Notes: generated from the sequence alone by a model not told the origin. DNA of 6,810 bases from an uncultured Clostridia bacterium (GCA_946610635.1 CAMOCI010000034.1:1-6810), one strand, 5' to 3'. Shown: positions 1-5,563, counted from the first letter of the stretch. Numbers and translations: made by a program.

Positions 1-129
1 GAAAGATTTGGAGAACTGCAAAAAAATAGCAATTTTATTTTAAATAATTTTCCAGAGTTAATTTTAGATGAAGATTTAAAAAACTATAATAGTGGAATAA
101 CAATAGTGTTTTTAAAGTCTAAAAAATAA
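1..129 (+). CDS. 3' end of an unidentified protein gene
   Basis: Frame 1 is open from the first base to a TAA stop, giving the last 42 residues of a protein whose start lies outside the window. The fragment ends GITIVFLKSKK, a hydrophobic strand followed by a basic tail, as at the C-terminus of many small alpha/beta enzymes. That is too little to assign a family, and I do not recognise it. The reading is supported by the intrinsic terminator about 70 bases downstream in the same orientation. Confidence 0.6.
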   Translation, partial: ERFGELQKNSNFILNNFPELILDEDLKNYNSGITIVFLKSKK

Positions 130-201
130 TTACATACTTTGGTAGTACAACTAGATTTTGTTTTTATATTGTAACCACAAACTGTTATTTTGATTATAAC
201 C

Positions 202-243
202 AAATGTCAAATTTTGATAAAAAAAGTAAATTTGGCATTTTTT
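202..243 (+). terminator. Intrinsic terminator after the first partial gene
   Basis: Arms AAATGTCAAATTT (202-214) and AAATTTGGCATTT (228-240) pair over 13 positions with one G-U wobble, around a 13-base A-rich loop. The 3' arm runs into six T (238-243). The stem is AT-rich, as are the others in this window. Confidence 0.7.
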
Positions 244-266
244 GGATTTAAATAAAACGATTTGTG

Positions 267-295
267 TTGCATGGATTGTGTGATTATGATATAAT
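267..295 (+). promoter_or_regulatory. Extended -10 promoter for the E2-like gene
   Basis: TATAAT at 290-295 is preceded by TGA (287-289), giving the extended -10 TGATATAAT. The -35 at 267-272 (TTGCAT, 17-bp spacer) matches only in its TTG, which is usual when an extended -10 is present. Transcription should start near 302, leaving a leader of about 35 bases before the ATG at 337. Confidence 0.7.
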
Positions 296-336
296 TTAAG
301 CATCTAATTGTGAGATTTTGCAATAGAGGAGATTAT

Positions 337-1287
337 ATGTTTAAACATAGAAGCGATGGAGTTTTTGAAGAATCAGCAGACCCAATACTTGGTATGACAT
401 CTCATATCATGCCACATAGATACGACGCAATGGTTAACTTTTTGCTTGTATCTAGATGTGAAAACTTGGATGTTTATATAAAAAAAGTTAATGATGAAAA
501 AGGCATAAGATTATCTTATATGGATGTTTTAATAGCAGCCATTGTTAGAATGTATGCACAAAAACCTATGCTTAATAGATTTGTAATGAATGGTCGCGTT
601 TATAGGCGTAATGAAATTTGTATTTCTTTTGCTGTTAAAAAGCAGTTAACCGAAGATGCGCCAGAAACAACTGTTAAACTTAAATTTACGGGTGAAGAAG
701 ATATTTTTGAAATTAAAAAAATGATTGATGATATTGTTTTGAGTAACAAGGGAACTGATACATCAAATGATACTGATAAAACTGCAAAACTACTTAAAAA
801 GATACCAAATGGTTTGCTTAAATTTGGCGTAAACTTTTTAAAATGGATGGATCGGCATAACTGCATGCCTAAAAAGATTATAGAAGTTAGCCCATTTCAC
901 ACAAGTTGCTTTTTAACTAATATGAAGAGTATTTCCACCGACTATGTTTATCATCATTTGTATGATTTTGGCACAACATCTATGTTTGTTGGATTAGGCA
1001 AAGAACACATGGAGCCTGTTGTTAACGAAACAACAAATGAGATTGAAGTTGGTAAAAATTTAAGGCTTGGTATTGTTATTGATGAGAGAATTTGTGATGG
1101 ATTTTATTATGCAAAAAGCATAAAGTTAATCAGAACATTATTGCAAAACCCACAAAGACTTGAAGAAAAGTATGTTATACCAGAAGAAGATAAAGTTTAC
1201 AGCAAAAAACAGATAAGAGCCCAAAAAAAAGCAAAAAAAAGAGAAAGAAAATTGCTTGCAAAAGAGCGTAAAGCGCAAGCTGCTTAG
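337..1287 (+). CDS. 2-oxoacid dehydrogenase E2-like acyltransferase-fold protein, probably not a classical E2
   Basis: This 316-residue protein resembles the catalytic domain of 2-oxoacid dehydrogenase E2 subunits (chloramphenicol acetyltransferase fold). The best evidence is the C-terminal IDERICDGFYYAKSIKLI (from about residue 248), which aligns with the E2 active-site block HRxxDG, and the following helix ending in LLQNPQRLEE. Asp254-Gly255 are kept, but the catalytic His position is Glu250. There is no N-terminal lipoyl or E1/E3-binding domain, and no pyruvate dehydrogenase genes are nearby. The tail (from about residue 290) is very rich in Lys and Arg and may contact nucleic acid or membrane. 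I chose ATG 337 because AGAGGAGA lies 4 bases upstream; an in-frame GTG at 310 has no comparable ribosome binding site and would add nine residues. The gene is monocistronic, with its own promoter and terminator. Fold assignment is fairly secure; substrate and activity are unknown. Confidence 0.75.
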   Translation: MFKHRSDGVFEESADPILGMTSHIMPHRYDAMVNFLLVSRCENLDVYIKKVNDEKGIRLSYMDVLIAAIVRMYAQKPMLNRFVMNGRVYRRNEICISFAVKKQLTEDAPETTVKLKFTGEEDIFEIKKMIDDIVLSNKGTDTSNDTDKTAKLLKKIPNGLLKFGVNFLKWMDRHNCMPKKIIEVSPFHTSCFLTNMKSISTDYVYHHLYDFGTTSMFVGLGKEHMEPVVNETTNEIEVGKNLRLGIVIDERICDGFYYAKSIKLIRTLLQNPQRLEEKYVIPEEDKVYSKKQIRAQKKAKKRERKLLAKERKAQAA

Positions 1288-1293
1288 AATTTA

Positions 1294-1335
1294 AATATCA
1301 AAATTAAACAACGATGTTTAGTTTTGATATTTTTT
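1294..1335 (+). terminator. Intrinsic terminator after the E2-like gene
   Basis: A 17-bp stem (1294-1310 with 1315-1331, one U-G wobble) closes a four-base ACGA loop and runs into TTTTT at 1331-1335. It begins six bases after the stop codon, so the gene is transcribed alone. Confidence 0.85.
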
Positions 1336-1446
1336 ATAAGTTGTCTATATGGATCTAATATTTGACCATATTTAATAAGTAATAGTGATGAGAATATATT
1401 TTGATTAAGTTTTTTAATAAGACTACATTGTTTTATTTAATAATAT

Positions 1447-1475
1447 TTGACTATAATTATTTTTAGTGATAAAAT
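1447..1475 (+). promoter_or_regulatory. Promoter for the lipoprotein gene
   Basis: TTGACT (1447-1452) is followed after 17 bp by TAAAAT (1470-1475), with an extended -10 TG at 1467-1468. The block from the TG through the probable start region (1467-1487) is 20/21 identical to the tRNA-Leu promoter at 3057-3077. Confidence 0.8.
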
Positions 1476-1507
1476 AGCCATGTTAATTTACGGTAAGGAG
1501 TTTTTTT

Positions 1508-2953
1508 GTGAAAAAGAGTTTAATATATAAGATTTCTAGTTTTGTATTAGTTTGTATGTTTTGTTTGCTTTCATTAGCAGGCTGTGCAAATGGTATAGAA
1601 CTACCTGATACAAATGCTGGTGTTACTGGAAATGGTGGTTTGGCAGTGCAAAAAGGAGAATATTTGTACTTTGTTAATGGATACACTGCAGTTAGTGATA
1701 TGAAAGATGGTGACAACAAGGGTGGCAATAAATATAGTGCTATTTACAGAACAAAACTTGGTGATAACAATACTTTGGTTTACAATGAAAATGGCGAACT
1801 TGAAAATTGTGAAATCATTATTGATAAAGTTTGCGGATTTGATAACACGGCGCTTTATATATTTGGCGATTATATTTATTATTCATCACCAAACACTCAA
1901 AAAGTTATTAGTGATGAGTCAATAGTTTATAATTTTAAATTAACAGACTTTTACAGAGCAAAACTTGATGGTACTGGCAGAACATTATTATACAAAACAA
2001 ACAATGCTAGTGATGATATGAAGTTTGGTTTTTATAAAGTAAATGGTGTTAATGATATTTATCTTGTAGTATTTGATGGCTCAAAAATTGTATTTGTAAA
2101 TTGCTCTAATGGGGCAAATACTATAATTGCAGAAAATGTTACAAGTATTGCTTTGCCAGAGTGTGGTGATTACAATTCACTTAATAGTCAAATATCAAAA
2201 GGTGCCTCAAATGTCTACTATGTTAGAAATAGTACTGAAGATGATTATAGCCTTTTGTGCTATGCAAAAATCGGTGAAAATATTGAGCATGTAATTCCAA
2301 GTGGTTCAGATACAATTACCTTAAAACAAGCAAATAATTATGGCTTGCTTTATACCAAAAAAGCATCTTATGAAGATGTAGCTTGTAACTATTTTGTTTT
2401 GTATAATGGAGAAAGTGGAGCAGAATTTGATGTTCAAAATGGTGGTAAAAAGCTTGATAATACAGGCCACAGCACAGTTTTATTAACAAATTTTGAAGAT
2501 GGAAACCCAACAGGTTTTATCTGTGTTAATAACGATACTGCTAAAAAAATTGTTTACATCAAACTTTCTGCAAATGGTACAATAACTCCAATTATTTTAA
2601 ACGAAACAATAGCGCTAACACCTGTTGCTGTTGCAGGTAATTATGTTTATGCCTATGACGAAAACAATAATGTTTATCAAATTAATTATAAATCATTAGA
2701 ACAAAAAACTATCGCAGATACTTCTTTAACAGAAGATGATGCTATAAAAACTCCATATTTTGAAGGTGCTAAAAAATTCTCAGTTTGTGGTAACTACATT
2801 TATTACTTTGCAAAATATGAAGGCGATAGTGAAACTGGTTACTACTTAAATAGAATTAATGCATCAGTTCAAGAAACGTATAAAACAGAACTTGTTGGAG
2901 TTGTTCAAGCAAACCATATAAAAACTGAAACAGAGAGCGAATCAGAAGAATAA
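1508..2953 (+). CDS. Secreted lipoprotein with propeller-like repeats (DUF5050-like)
   Basis: The product (481 residues) starts with a lipoprotein signal peptide: KK near the N-terminus, a hydrophobic core at about 9-22, and the lipobox LAGC with Cys26 as the lipidated residue. It should be anchored on the outer face of the membrane. The rest is built of repeated aromatic beta-strand units, for example GEYLYFVNG (50-58), GDYIYYSS, FYRAKLDGTGRTLLYK (148-163), GNYVYAYDENN (377-387) and GNYIYYFAKYEG (428-439). The G(D/N)YIYY plus Y(R/Q)xxLDGTG pattern is typical of DUF5050 and related beta-propeller proteins of Clostridia. The C-terminus is acidic (ETESESEE). The start is GTG, with AAGGAG at 1495-1500 seven bases upstream. 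The gene is transcribed alone from its own promoter to a terminator. The ligand is unknown; a surface-binding or sensing role is inference. Confidence 0.85.
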   Translation: MKKSLIYKISSFVLVCMFCLLSLAGCANGIELPDTNAGVTGNGGLAVQKGEYLYFVNGYTAVSDMKDGDNKGGNKYSAIYRTKLGDNNTLVYNENGELENCEIIIDKVCGFDNTALYIFGDYIYYSSPNTQKVISDESIVYNFKLTDFYRAKLDGTGRTLLYKTNNASDDMKFGFYKVNGVNDIYLVVFDGSKIVFVNCSNGANTIIAENVTSIALPECGDYNSLNSQISKGASNVYYVRNSTEDDYSLLCYAKIGENIEHVIPSGSDTITLKQANNYGLLYTKKASYEDVACNYFVLYNGESGAEFDVQNGGKKLDNTGHSTVLLTNFEDGNPTGFICVNNDTAKKIVYIKLSANGTITPIILNETIALTPVAVAGNYVYAYDENNNVYQINYKSLEQKTIADTSLTEDDAIKTPYFEGAKKFSVCGNYIYYFAKYEGDSETGYYLNRINASVQETYKTELVGVVQANHIKTETESESEE

Positions 2954-2964
2954 TTGTATTAAAT

Positions 2965-3004
2965 AACAATGTTTATTAATAAAAAACATAAACATTGTTT
3001 TTTT
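2965..3004 (+). terminator. Intrinsic terminator after the lipoprotein gene
   Basis: A perfect 12-bp inverted repeat, AACAATGTTTAT (2965-2976) with ATAAACATTGTT (2988-2999), encloses an 11-base loop and leads into a run of T from 2998 to 3004. It lies 12 bases after the TAA stop. Confidence 0.85.
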
Positions 3005-3036
3005 ATGTAAATTTGTAAATTTATTTTTAATAATGC

Positions 3037-3065
3037 TTGATTTTTTATTTTTGATTTGATATAAT
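3037..3065 (+). promoter_or_regulatory. tRNA-Leu promoter
   Basis: TTGATT (3037-3042), a 17-bp spacer and TATAAT (3060-3065), with TGA just upstream of the -10 (extended -10). The probable start lies near 3072, about ten bases before the mature tRNA 5' end at 3082. Confidence 0.8.
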
Positions 3066-3081
3066 AGCCATGTTAATATTT

Positions 3082-3164
3082 GGGGATGTGGCGGAACTGG
3101 CAGACGCGCACGTTTAAGGGGCGTGTTCTAACGAGTGTGGGTTCAAGTCCCACCGTCCCCACCA
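3082..3164 (+). tRNA. tRNA-Leu, anticodon AAG, CCA encoded
   Basis: The acceptor arms GGGGATG (3082-3088) and CGTCCCC (3154-3160) pair with one G-U. The anticodon stem is 3109-3113 with 3121-3125, around loop TTAAGGG, which puts anticodon AAG at 3116-3118. The variable region (3126-3136) can form a three-pair arm, as expected for class II tRNA. The T arm is GTGGG (3137-3141), loop TTCAAGT and CCCAC (3149-3153). Discriminator A3161 and CCA (3162-3164) are encoded. AAG reads Leu codon CUU, and if A34 is deaminated to inosine also CUC and CUA. The gene has its own promoter and terminator and appears to be the attachment site of the element to its right. Confidence 0.95.
3116..3164 (+). other. 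Probable left attachment site within tRNA-Leu
   Basis: A tyrosine integrase gene points at the 3' end of an intact tRNA 133 bases away, the usual arrangement where an element has recombined into the 3' part of a tRNA gene and restored it. In such elements the shared core runs from about the anticodon or T loop to the 3' end. The exact core cannot be fixed, because the partner copy (attR) is not in this window. Confidence 0.5.
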
Positions 3165-3169
3165 AATTT

Positions 3170-3192
3170 GCGAGTTTTTAACTCGCTTTTTT
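3170..3192 (+). terminator. Intrinsic terminator after tRNA-Leu
   Basis: GCGAGTT (3170-3176) and AACTCGC (3180-3186) form a perfect 7-bp stem with a TTT loop, followed by TTTTTT (3187-3192). On the other strand the stem is not followed by a good T run, so integrase transcripts arriving from the right may read into the tRNA in antisense. Confidence 0.85.
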
Positions 3193-3268
3193 CTTGCTTT
3201 TTTGTATGTAATTATTAACAATTATTATTATAAATTTATAATTTTAATTTTTGTGTTTTAGAAATATT

Positions 3269-3301
3269 TTGTGTCAAAAGTTGTGTCAAATTTTGTGTCA
3301 A
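3269..3301 (+). repeat. Three 12-bp-phased direct repeats, candidate integrase arm sites
   Basis: TTGTGTCAA occurs at 3269-3277, 3281-3289 and 3293-3301, each start exactly 12 bp from the last. The third copy overlaps the integrase stop codon. Tandem arm-type sites between the core and the integrase gene are known for lambda-family integrases. A fourth copy (3870-3878) lies inside the integrase gene, and TTGTGT alone occurs at 3251-3256. Binding is inference. Confidence 0.6.
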
Positions 3302-4509
3302 TTTTTTTGATAGTAAAAATTATTATATAATTTTACTATTTTCTCTTTTGTTGCAGTCTTGTCAATATCGGTGTAAGTATCGAGTGTCATAGATATTGTC
3401 GAGTGGCCTAACCAGTGTTGTACTAATTTAGGTTGTGTTTCTAAAGTAAAATGATTTGTTGCAAAAGTGTGGCGCAATCTGTAAAGTAAAGGTTTTTTTA
3501 TTCCTACATTTTTACAAAGCTCGTTAAACTTTCTTGTAACATATTTTTCTGGTTGGGTATCTTTTGTTTTAAAATATTCTTTTATGTAATTACTAAAATT
3601 TTGGCTCATTTCAATTTGTCTATGCTTTGCATTTTCATTTTTAGTACCATAAATATTTATAATATTGTTTTCAAAATCAAAACAGTTTTTATTTGGCAAT
3701 TCATTTGGCCTACATCCACACATCAGATATATCATTATTTCGTGTTCTATATCTGTACCTTTTATTGCATTTAATATTTTTTCTTGTTCTGCAAATGTGT
3801 AAGCATCATTTTTACATTTAATTTTTTTATCTTTTACAATAAGTGCAAAAGGGTTGTAGTTCAAAAATCTTGTGTCAACAGCTTTTTGTAAAATTGAATT
3901 AAAGTATGTGCAAATTTTTTCTTTAGTTCTTGTAATTGGTAAATTGTTTAAATAGTCTTGTATATCGTTCGTAGTGATATCTTTCATTTTCCATTTACCA
4001 AAAACATTTATAAATTTGCTTACTATTCTTGTTATCTCGTAGAAAGATTTTTTAGAAACAAAAGGTTTTTTGTATTTTTCTAACCATAAGTTTGTATATT
4101 CGTTAAAAATTATATTTTTATTTTGTTGTTTATTATCATTTTTAATTTTGTTTACTGGCTTAATTTTGCCTTTTTTAATTTTTTGTAAAATAAATTTTGC
4201 ATCTTCAAGTGTTCTTGTGTATTTTGTGATGGTTTGGCCATTAATCATTTTTCTTATCATGTATCTTCCATCATCTCTTTTTGTTATTCCTTTCATATCT
4301 GCTCCTTCTGTCAGTAAGTTTGCAGATACAATATTTTGATTTTCTGATTGTTCTTTTCTTTGTTTTTCGTTATAAATTAATTGGTCTGCTAGGGTATATC
4401 CTATCATAACATTAATCATATCTCTTATATTTTGTAATTTTGAAATATTAGAGTAGTTATTTTGATTTTCAATTAATTGATTAATATAATCTCTTAATTG
4501 ATATTCCAT
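3298..4509 (-). CDS. int: Tyrosine recombinase (integrase), tRNA-Leu targeting
   Basis: This site-specific recombinase should integrate and excise the element at tRNA-Leu. In the 403-residue frame, a segment from about 72 (KGITKRDDGRY) resembles the arm-binding beta domain, about 125-200 is the SAM-like core-binding domain, and the catalytic domain follows. It has Arg267 (CGCRPNEL), Lys290 (GTKNENAKHR), Arg346 (LRHTFAT), His369 (WLGHSTI) and the nucleophile Tyr379 (DTYTD). The position usually His in HxxR is Tyr343, a change seen in some active integrases. The start is uncertain. ATG 4509 lacks a ribosome binding site. An internal ATG at 4296 (Met72) has GAAGGAG five bases upstream and would give 332 residues. 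Another well-placed start at 4537 is out of frame by one base. It is probably the last gene of the repressor operon and points at the tRNA. Confidence 0.9.
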   Translation of the reverse strand: MEYQLRDYINQLIENQNNYSNISKLQNIRDMINVMIGYTLADQLIYNEKQRKEQSENQNIVSANLLTEGADMKGITKRDDGRYMIRKMINGQTITKYTRTLEDAKFILQKIKKGKIKPVNKIKNDNKQQNKNIIFNEYTNLWLEKYKKPFVSKKSFYEITRIVSKFINVFGKWKMKDITTNDIQDYLNNLPITRTKEKICTYFNSILQKAVDTRFLNYNPFALIVKDKKIKCKNDAYTFAEQEKILNAIKGTDIEHEIMIYLMCGCRPNELPNKNCFDFENNIINIYGTKNENAKHRQIEMSQNFSNYIKEYFKTKDTQPEKYVTRKFNELCKNVGIKKPLLYRLRHTFATNHFTLETQPKLVQHWLGHSTISMTLDTYTDIDKTATKEKIVKLYNNFYYQKN

Positions 4510-4537
4510 ATTTTAAAAAAGTTTCGTGTGTATCCAT
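4481..4537 (-). CDS. Short ORF overlapping the integrase start; possible frameshifted true integrase start
   Basis: ATG at 4537 is 14 bases past the membrane-gene stop and has AAAGGA (4549-4544) six bases upstream, better initiation signals than ATG 4509. It encodes MDTHETFLKYGISIKRLY and stops at 4481. It is one base out of register with the integrase frame, and a T6A4 run (4520-4511) lies between the two starts. Losing one base there would give an integrase beginning MDTHETFLNMEYQLRDY. It may be a frameshift (real or assembly), a translational leader, or chance. Confidence 0.35.
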   Translation of the reverse strand: MDTHETFLKYGISIKRLY

Positions 4538-4551
4538 AAATAATCCTTTGT

Positions 4552-5022
4552 TTATTGTTTTTTTATAATTGCGCTACAATTTGGGCATTTTATTTCATCT
4601 ATTTTAACTTTACATCCACAATATTCACAATATTGTTGTTTATTATGTATATTTTTATTTTCTTGAATAGCTTCTTGTTTTGCATTATTAATTATTATTT
4701 GTTGTAAGTATAATTTTTTTTCTTTGTGTTTTTTTATAAAGCCAGCTATCAATATTATTATTGAAGTTATAAATGTTGAAACAGTTAAAAAAATCGGTAA
4801 CTCTAAAAAGAAAAAATAAATTGCTAATGAAACAGCTTTTTTCATAGCTATATAATATAAGATAAATAGTATTGTAAATAAAAAAATTGAAATTGGAGTT
4901 GTAATTGCTGTAGTCAAAAAATATGTTTTTGATTTTTTTTGTTTTTTTGACATGATTAATAAAAATATCAAACTTTCTATACCTGTGAATGCAATTATAA
5001 TTAAAAATGGTACTATTGACAT
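4552..5022 (-). CDS. Membrane protein with C-terminal zinc ribbon, candidate exclusion/immunity protein
   Basis: The 156-residue protein has hydrophobic segments at about 3-24, 35-60 and 65-98; the last is long enough for one or two helices. Lys-rich loops at about 25-32 and 101-107 suggest these face the cytoplasm. A charged, Gln/Asn-rich linker leads to a C-terminal ribbon with two CxxC knuckles (Cys132/Cys135 and Cys146/Cys149), typical of the small zinc-ribbon domains on many Firmicutes membrane proteins. The start ATG is two bases after the repressor stop, with AAAGGAG (5036-5030) inside the end of the repressor gene, so translation is probably coupled. I do not recognise a specific family. 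Its place between repressor and integrase is where many phages of Gram-positive bacteria carry superinfection-exclusion genes, so that role is a reasonable but unproven inference. Confidence 0.8.
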   Translation of the reverse strand: MSIVPFLIIIAFTGIESLIFLLIMSKKQKKSKTYFLTTAITTPISIFLFTILFILYYIAMKKAVSLAIYFFFLELPIFLTVSTFITSIIILIAGFIKKHKEKKLYLQQIIINNAKQEAIQENKNIHNKQQYCEYCGCKVKIDEIKCPNCSAIIKKQ

Positions 5023-5024
5023 GT

Positions 5025-5354
5025 TTATTCTCCTTTATTTTCTTGTTCTTGCTTAAGCCTTAATAAAAATCCTAAAGCTATTCCTAAATTATTTCTATCG
5101 AGTTGAGTTAGTAATTCGATAGATTTTTTTTGTTCTTCAGATATCGGACCTAAGTCCGATAATGTTTTTGTTTCATGTTCACACAAATAATCTAGTGTAA
5201 CTCCATAGTAGTCAGCTAATTTTATGAGTGTTTGAATATCTGGATTAACTTTTTCTAATTCGTATCGATTGTAATTTACACTTGAAGTATTTATTACTTT
5301 TGCAATTTCAGATTGAGTTAGTCCTGCATTTTTTCTTAATTCTAAAAGTTTCAT
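5025..5354 (-). CDS. XRE-family (Cro/CI-type) repressor
   Basis: The product is a 109-residue DNA-binding protein with an N-terminal helix-turn-helix of the HTH_3/XRE family over about residues 3-58: LRKNAGLTQSEIAKVI, then the recognition helix region SSVNYNRYELEKVNPD, then LIKLADYYGVTLDYL. The remaining 45 residues look helical (EEQKKSIELLTQLDRNNLGIA) and probably dimerise. There is no peptidase domain of the LexA/CI type, so induction would not be by self-cleavage. The start ATG has AGGAGG (5367-5362) seven bases upstream. It heads a leftward operon with the membrane protein and integrase. It faces a divergent region holding three related palindromic sites, the likely operators through which it represses the rightward promoter and perhaps itself. 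Confidence 0.92.
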   Translation of the reverse strand: MKLLELRKNAGLTQSEIAKVINTSSVNYNRYELEKVNPDIQTLIKLADYYGVTLDYLCEHETKTLSDLGPISEEQKKSIELLTQLDRNNLGIALGFLLRLKQEQENKGE

Positions 5355-5404
5355 ATGTTTTCCTCCTATTTAATTATTAAATAAAATTAGTTATTTTACA
5401 AATA

Positions 5405-5432
5405 ATTTTAATTTTTTTTAAAAAAACTACAA
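5405..5432 (-). promoter_or_regulatory. Possible leftward promoter for the repressor operon
   Basis: On the minus strand TTGTAG (5432-5427) and TAAAAT (5410-5405) are separated by 16 bp. The -35 overlaps operator-like site O1, which would permit autoregulation. The match is modest, and the surrounding A and T tracts allow other choices. Confidence 0.4.
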
Positions 5433-5440
5433 AATATGTA
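5428..5440. promoter_or_regulatory. Operator-like site O1
   Basis: TACA-AAATA-TGTA, a perfect TACA-N5-TGTA palindrome just upstream of the rightward -35 and overlapping the possible leftward -35. Probable repressor binding site by position and by similarity to O2 and O3. Confidence 0.55.
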
Positions 5441-5449
5441 AATTTTTTG

Positions 5450-5478
5450 TTGACATATTACATATAATGTTATATAAT
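5450..5478 (+). promoter_or_regulatory. Full-consensus rightward promoter of the element
   Basis: TTGACA (5450-5455), a 17-bp spacer and TATAAT (5473-5478): every base of both hexamers matches the vegetative sigma consensus. It is the strongest promoter in the window and presumably needs the repressor to keep it silent. Transcription should start near 5485 and run into the leader ORF and the acidic protein gene. Confidence 0.9.
5459..5471. promoter_or_regulatory. Operator-like site O2, inside the promoter spacer
   Basis: TACA-TATAA-TGTT matches TACA-N5-TGTA at seven of eight positions. It lies between the -35 and -10 of the rightward promoter, where a bound repressor would exclude RNA polymerase. 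Its centre is 31 bp from O1. Confidence 0.5.
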
Positions 5479-5490
5479 CGAATTGTAAAT

Positions 5491-5503
5491 TACAAAAAAT
5501 GTA
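5491..5503. promoter_or_regulatory. Operator-like site O3
   Basis: TACA-AAAAA-TGTA is a perfect palindromic site just after the probable start of the rightward transcript, centred 32 bp from O2. The partly overlapping 13-bp palindrome TTGTAAATTACAA (5483-5495) offers an alternative register. Confidence 0.55.
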
Positions 5504-5531
5504 GTTTTTATATTAGGATTGGAGGTAAAAA

Positions 5532-5553
5532 AATGTTATCTGAAGATAACATT
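5532..5553 (+). promoter_or_regulatory. Hairpin enclosing the leader start codon
   Basis: AATGTTATC (5532-5540) and GATAACATT (5545-5553) are perfect complements around a TGAA loop. The ATG at 5533-5535 sits in the 5' arm, seven bases after the GGAGG at 5521-5525. In RNA this would hinder initiation; in DNA it could instead be a fourth protein-binding palindrome. Which applies is not decided by the sequence. Confidence 0.55.
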
Positions 5554-5562
5554 AAAAAGTGA
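5533..5562 (+). CDS. Nine-codon leader ORF upstream of the acidic protein gene
   Basis: GGAGG (5521-5525) sits seven bases before this ATG, the best initiation site on the rightward transcript. The frame reads MLSEDNIKK and ends in TGA at 5560-5562. The next gene starts at ATG 5564, one base after the stop (TGAAATG), in another frame and with little ribosome binding site of its own. The arrangement suggests reinitiation or coupling. No run of one amino acid's codons is present, so classical attenuation is unlikely. A one-base frameshift in a formerly single gene is the alternative. Confidence 0.45.
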   Translation: MLSEDNIKK

Positions 5563-5563
5563 A

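Noticed and set aside
600..866. Open frame on the minus strand inside the E2-like gene
   Set aside because: It is antisense to a well-supported gene, is Ser/Leu-rich as antisense frames often are, and has no ribosome binding site of note.
1483..1728. Minus-strand frame over the lipoprotein start
   Set aside because: It covers the promoter and signal-peptide region of the lipoprotein gene; composition fits an antisense shadow.
3082..3164. Second tRNA or attR copy in the window
   Set aside because: No second copy of the tRNA-Leu 3' sequence was found between 3165 and 6810, so the right junction is not here.
3553..3774. Plus-strand frame opposite the integrase catalytic domain
   Set aside because: It lies wholly antisense to conserved integrase motifs and lacks a ribosome binding site.
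4070..4339. Hydrophobic plus-strand frame within the integrase gene
   Set aside because: The apparent membrane-protein character comes from reading Lys/Asn-rich integrase codons in antisense; no initiation signals.
4511..4522. T TTT TTA slippery heptamer for -1 frameshifting into the integrase frame
   Set aside because: The heptamer is in the right register of the short ORF, but a -1 shift leads to a stop within a few codons; the integrase frame needs a +1 shift.
5373..5401. Alternative repressor promoter TTGTAA with AATAAT on the minus strand
   Set aside because: Its start site would fall at the ribosome binding site, leaving no usable leader.
5519..5563. TTG start extending the acidic protein by 15 residues
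   Set aside because: The TTG overlaps the GGAGG itself and has no ribosome binding site at proper distance; the leader ATG at 5533 uses that site.
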